DNA of 5,618 bases from Hyphomicrobiales bacterium (lineage in GTDB: Bacteria; Pseudomonadota; Alphaproteobacteria; Rhizobiales; Xanthobacteraceae): assembly GCA_016210825.1 (NCBI GenBank), contig JACQTM010000209.1, positions 1 to 5,618 on the forward strand, read 5' to 3'. The notes under the pieces are model-generated. The model searched no databases, had not been told where the DNA came from, and saw only the letters and a list, made by a program, of their open reading frames with translations. Both the position numbers and the translations under genes were made by a program. Numbering within the stretch: position 1 is the stretch's first letter; each line of letters starts with the position of its first letter. Shown piece after piece: positions 4,835 through 5,618 of this stretch.

Positions 4835-5389
4835 TCACGCCAGCCCGAGCTCGGCAAAGGCGTTGAGGTGGTGGCGCGTGGCGGCCTCGCTGAAGCAGCA
4901 AAAAATCACCTTCGCGAGACCGGCCGGCGCTGCGGCAATCTCCGCGGCGACGGTGCCGGTCGCGATCCGCGCCGCGCGATCCGGCGGGAACGCATAGACA
5001 CCGGTCGAGATCGCCGGAAAGGCAATGCCGGTCAGGTTGTGTCTTGCGGCAAGGGCGAGCGCATTGCGATAACAGGCGGCAAGCAGCGCGTCTTCATCCG
5101 CGCCGCCGCCTTTCCAAACAGGACCCACGGTGTGAATGACATGGCGCGCTTTCAGCCGATAGCCGCCGGTGATTTTCGCAAGTCCAGTCTCGCAGCCGCC
5201 GAGGGTGCGGCATTCAGCGAGCAGATCGGGCCCCGCGGCGCGGTGAATCGCGCCGTCCACACCGCCGCCGCCGAGCAGCGTGCGGTTCGCGGCGTTGACA
5301 ATGGCGTCGATCTCGAGGGCGGTAATGTCGCCGACAATCACATCAAGGTGGGTATTACCGATTTCGGCGCGCAGCAGCGGTTCCGTCAT
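4835..5389 (-). CDS. Macro-domain protein (O-acetyl-ADP-ribose deacetylase, YmdB/MacroD type)
   Basis: This 184-residue single macro domain resembles YmdB/MacroD enzymes, which bind ADP-ribose and remove O-acetyl-ADP-ribose or mono-ADP-ribose from acidic residues. From the ATG at 5389, the order is VIVGDITAL (17-25, adenine-binding strand and loop), AIVNAANRTLLGGGGVDGAIHRAAGP (residues 29-54, with the Asn of NAAN and the catalytic Asp45) and HTVGPVW (86-92). FPAISTGVYAFP (124-135) is the phosphate-binding loop. All hallmark residues are kept. An alternative GTG start at 5407 would add six residues and overlap the upstream gene's stop as GTGA; the ATG gives an N-terminus that looks more typical. 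Either way the gene follows its neighbour within about 15 nt, suggesting co-transcription and translational coupling. It converges on the lactonase-like gene, with a REP doublet between them. Confidence 0.93.
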   Translation of the reverse strand: MTEPLLRAEIGNTHLDVIVGDITALEIDAIVNAANRTLLGGGGVDGAIHRAAGPDLLAECRTLGGCETGLAKITGGYRLKARHVIHTVGPVWKGGGADEDALLAACYRNALALAARHNLTGIAFPAISTGVYAFPPDRAARIATGTVAAEIAAAPAGLAKVIFCCFSEAATRHHLNAFAELGLA

Positions 5390-5403
5390 GGCGGCGAAGC
5401 CTA

Positions 5404-5618
5404 TCACGCCAATGCGGCTAGCGCCTCCGGCGCGAGATCGAGCGTTGAGCGCTTGCCGATGTCGGCGTAATGCGCGTCGAGGAAGCGCCGCGCCGCGCGT
5501 TTGCCGTCGAGCCGCAATGACTGGAAAAACTCATAGTCGGTGTTCAGCCGGTTGACGTCCGAAAGCCGCCCGCTTCCCTCGCGCACGATGCGATGTACGT
5601 TGATGCGCGGCGCCTGGC
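5404..5618 (-). CDS. C-terminal end of a probable patatin-like phospholipase (5' end outside window)
   Basis: About 70 residues of a longer protein are visible. The frame stays open to the window edge, continuing past a GTG at 5586 with QAPRINVHRIV, so that GTG is unlikely to be the start. The segment NVHRIV, then NTDYEFFQSLRLDGKRAARRFLDAHYADIGKRSTLDL, resembles the tail of alphaproteobacterial patatin-like phospholipases. These typically have a basic, helical end with a (W/F)L-A-x-(H/N)-x-x-x-I-G-x-R-S-(T/S) pattern. The catalytic GxSxG motif and Asp-Gly pair would lie outside the window, so the call rests on this tail alone. The TGA stop at 5404-5406 lies within 15 nt of the macro-domain start, or overlaps it if the GTG at 5407 is used. 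Confidence 0.6.
   Translation of the reverse strand, partial: QAPRINVHRIVREGSGRLSDVNRLNTDYEFFQSLRLDGKRAARRFLDAHYADIGKRSTLDLAPEALAALA

Noticed and set aside
4643..5470. Long plus-strand open frame (275 codons) across the macro-domain gene
   Set aside because: It runs through the REP doublet and antisense to a clearly recognisable macro domain. Its translation is Arg/Gly/Ala-rich with no recognisable domain.

Overview
The window looks like chromosomal DNA of a high-GC alphaproteobacterium, most likely Rhizobiales of the Bradyrhizobium / Rhodopseudomonas / Xanthobacteraceae type. This is inferred from the strong G/C third-position bias, the protein families, and short palindromic repeats of a kind I associate with that group. 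No taxonomic marker gene is present, so the placement is tentative.

Layout, left to right. Positions 1-698 (+) hold the C-terminal part of an acyl-CoA dehydrogenase. Positions 782-1155 form a compact unit: a small GIY-YIG nuclease-domain gene (830-1123) enclosed by 38-bp inverted repeats, each of which is itself a REP hairpin. Positions 1188-2327 (+) encode a family III (CaiB/BaiF-type) CoA-transferase. Positions 2431-2814 (+) encode a carboxymuconolactone decarboxylase-family protein. This gene is 2 nt from 2817-3713 (+), a 3-hydroxyisobutyrate dehydrogenase-type beta-hydroxyacid dehydrogenase. Positions 3882-4682 (+) encode a metallo-beta-lactamase-fold lactonase-like hydrolase. The right end is on the minus strand: a macro-domain gene (4835-5389) preceded by the 3' end of a probable patatin-like phospholipase gene (5404-5618), which overlaps or nearly abuts it.

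The plus-strand enzymes read as a catabolic cluster. The CoA-transferase would activate an acid, the acyl-CoA dehydrogenase would oxidise the thioester, and the decarboxylase-family protein, dehydrogenase and lactonase-like hydrolase would act on ring-cleavage or hydroxy-acid intermediates. The actual substrate cannot be read from the sequence. The minus-strand pair is a separate, convergent unit.

Palindromic repeats punctuate every gene junction except the tightly coupled decarboxylase/dehydrogenase pair and the minus-strand pair. There are two families. Family 1 has a 9-bp stem with a CTTGT/CTTGA loop and occurs at 782-819, 1118-1155 and 2335-2410. Family 2 is a paired hairpin with GAAA loops and occurs at 3755-3825 and 4711-4793. 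Their stems differ between copies mainly by paired, compensating changes. The most interesting object is the GIY-YIG gene inside REP-type terminal inverted repeats. It looks like a self-contained mobile unit, or a nuclease/REP partnership analogous in logic to REP-associated tyrosine transposases.

No gap between genes exceeds 300 bases. I see no tRNA, rRNA, CRISPR array or known insertion-sequence transposase.
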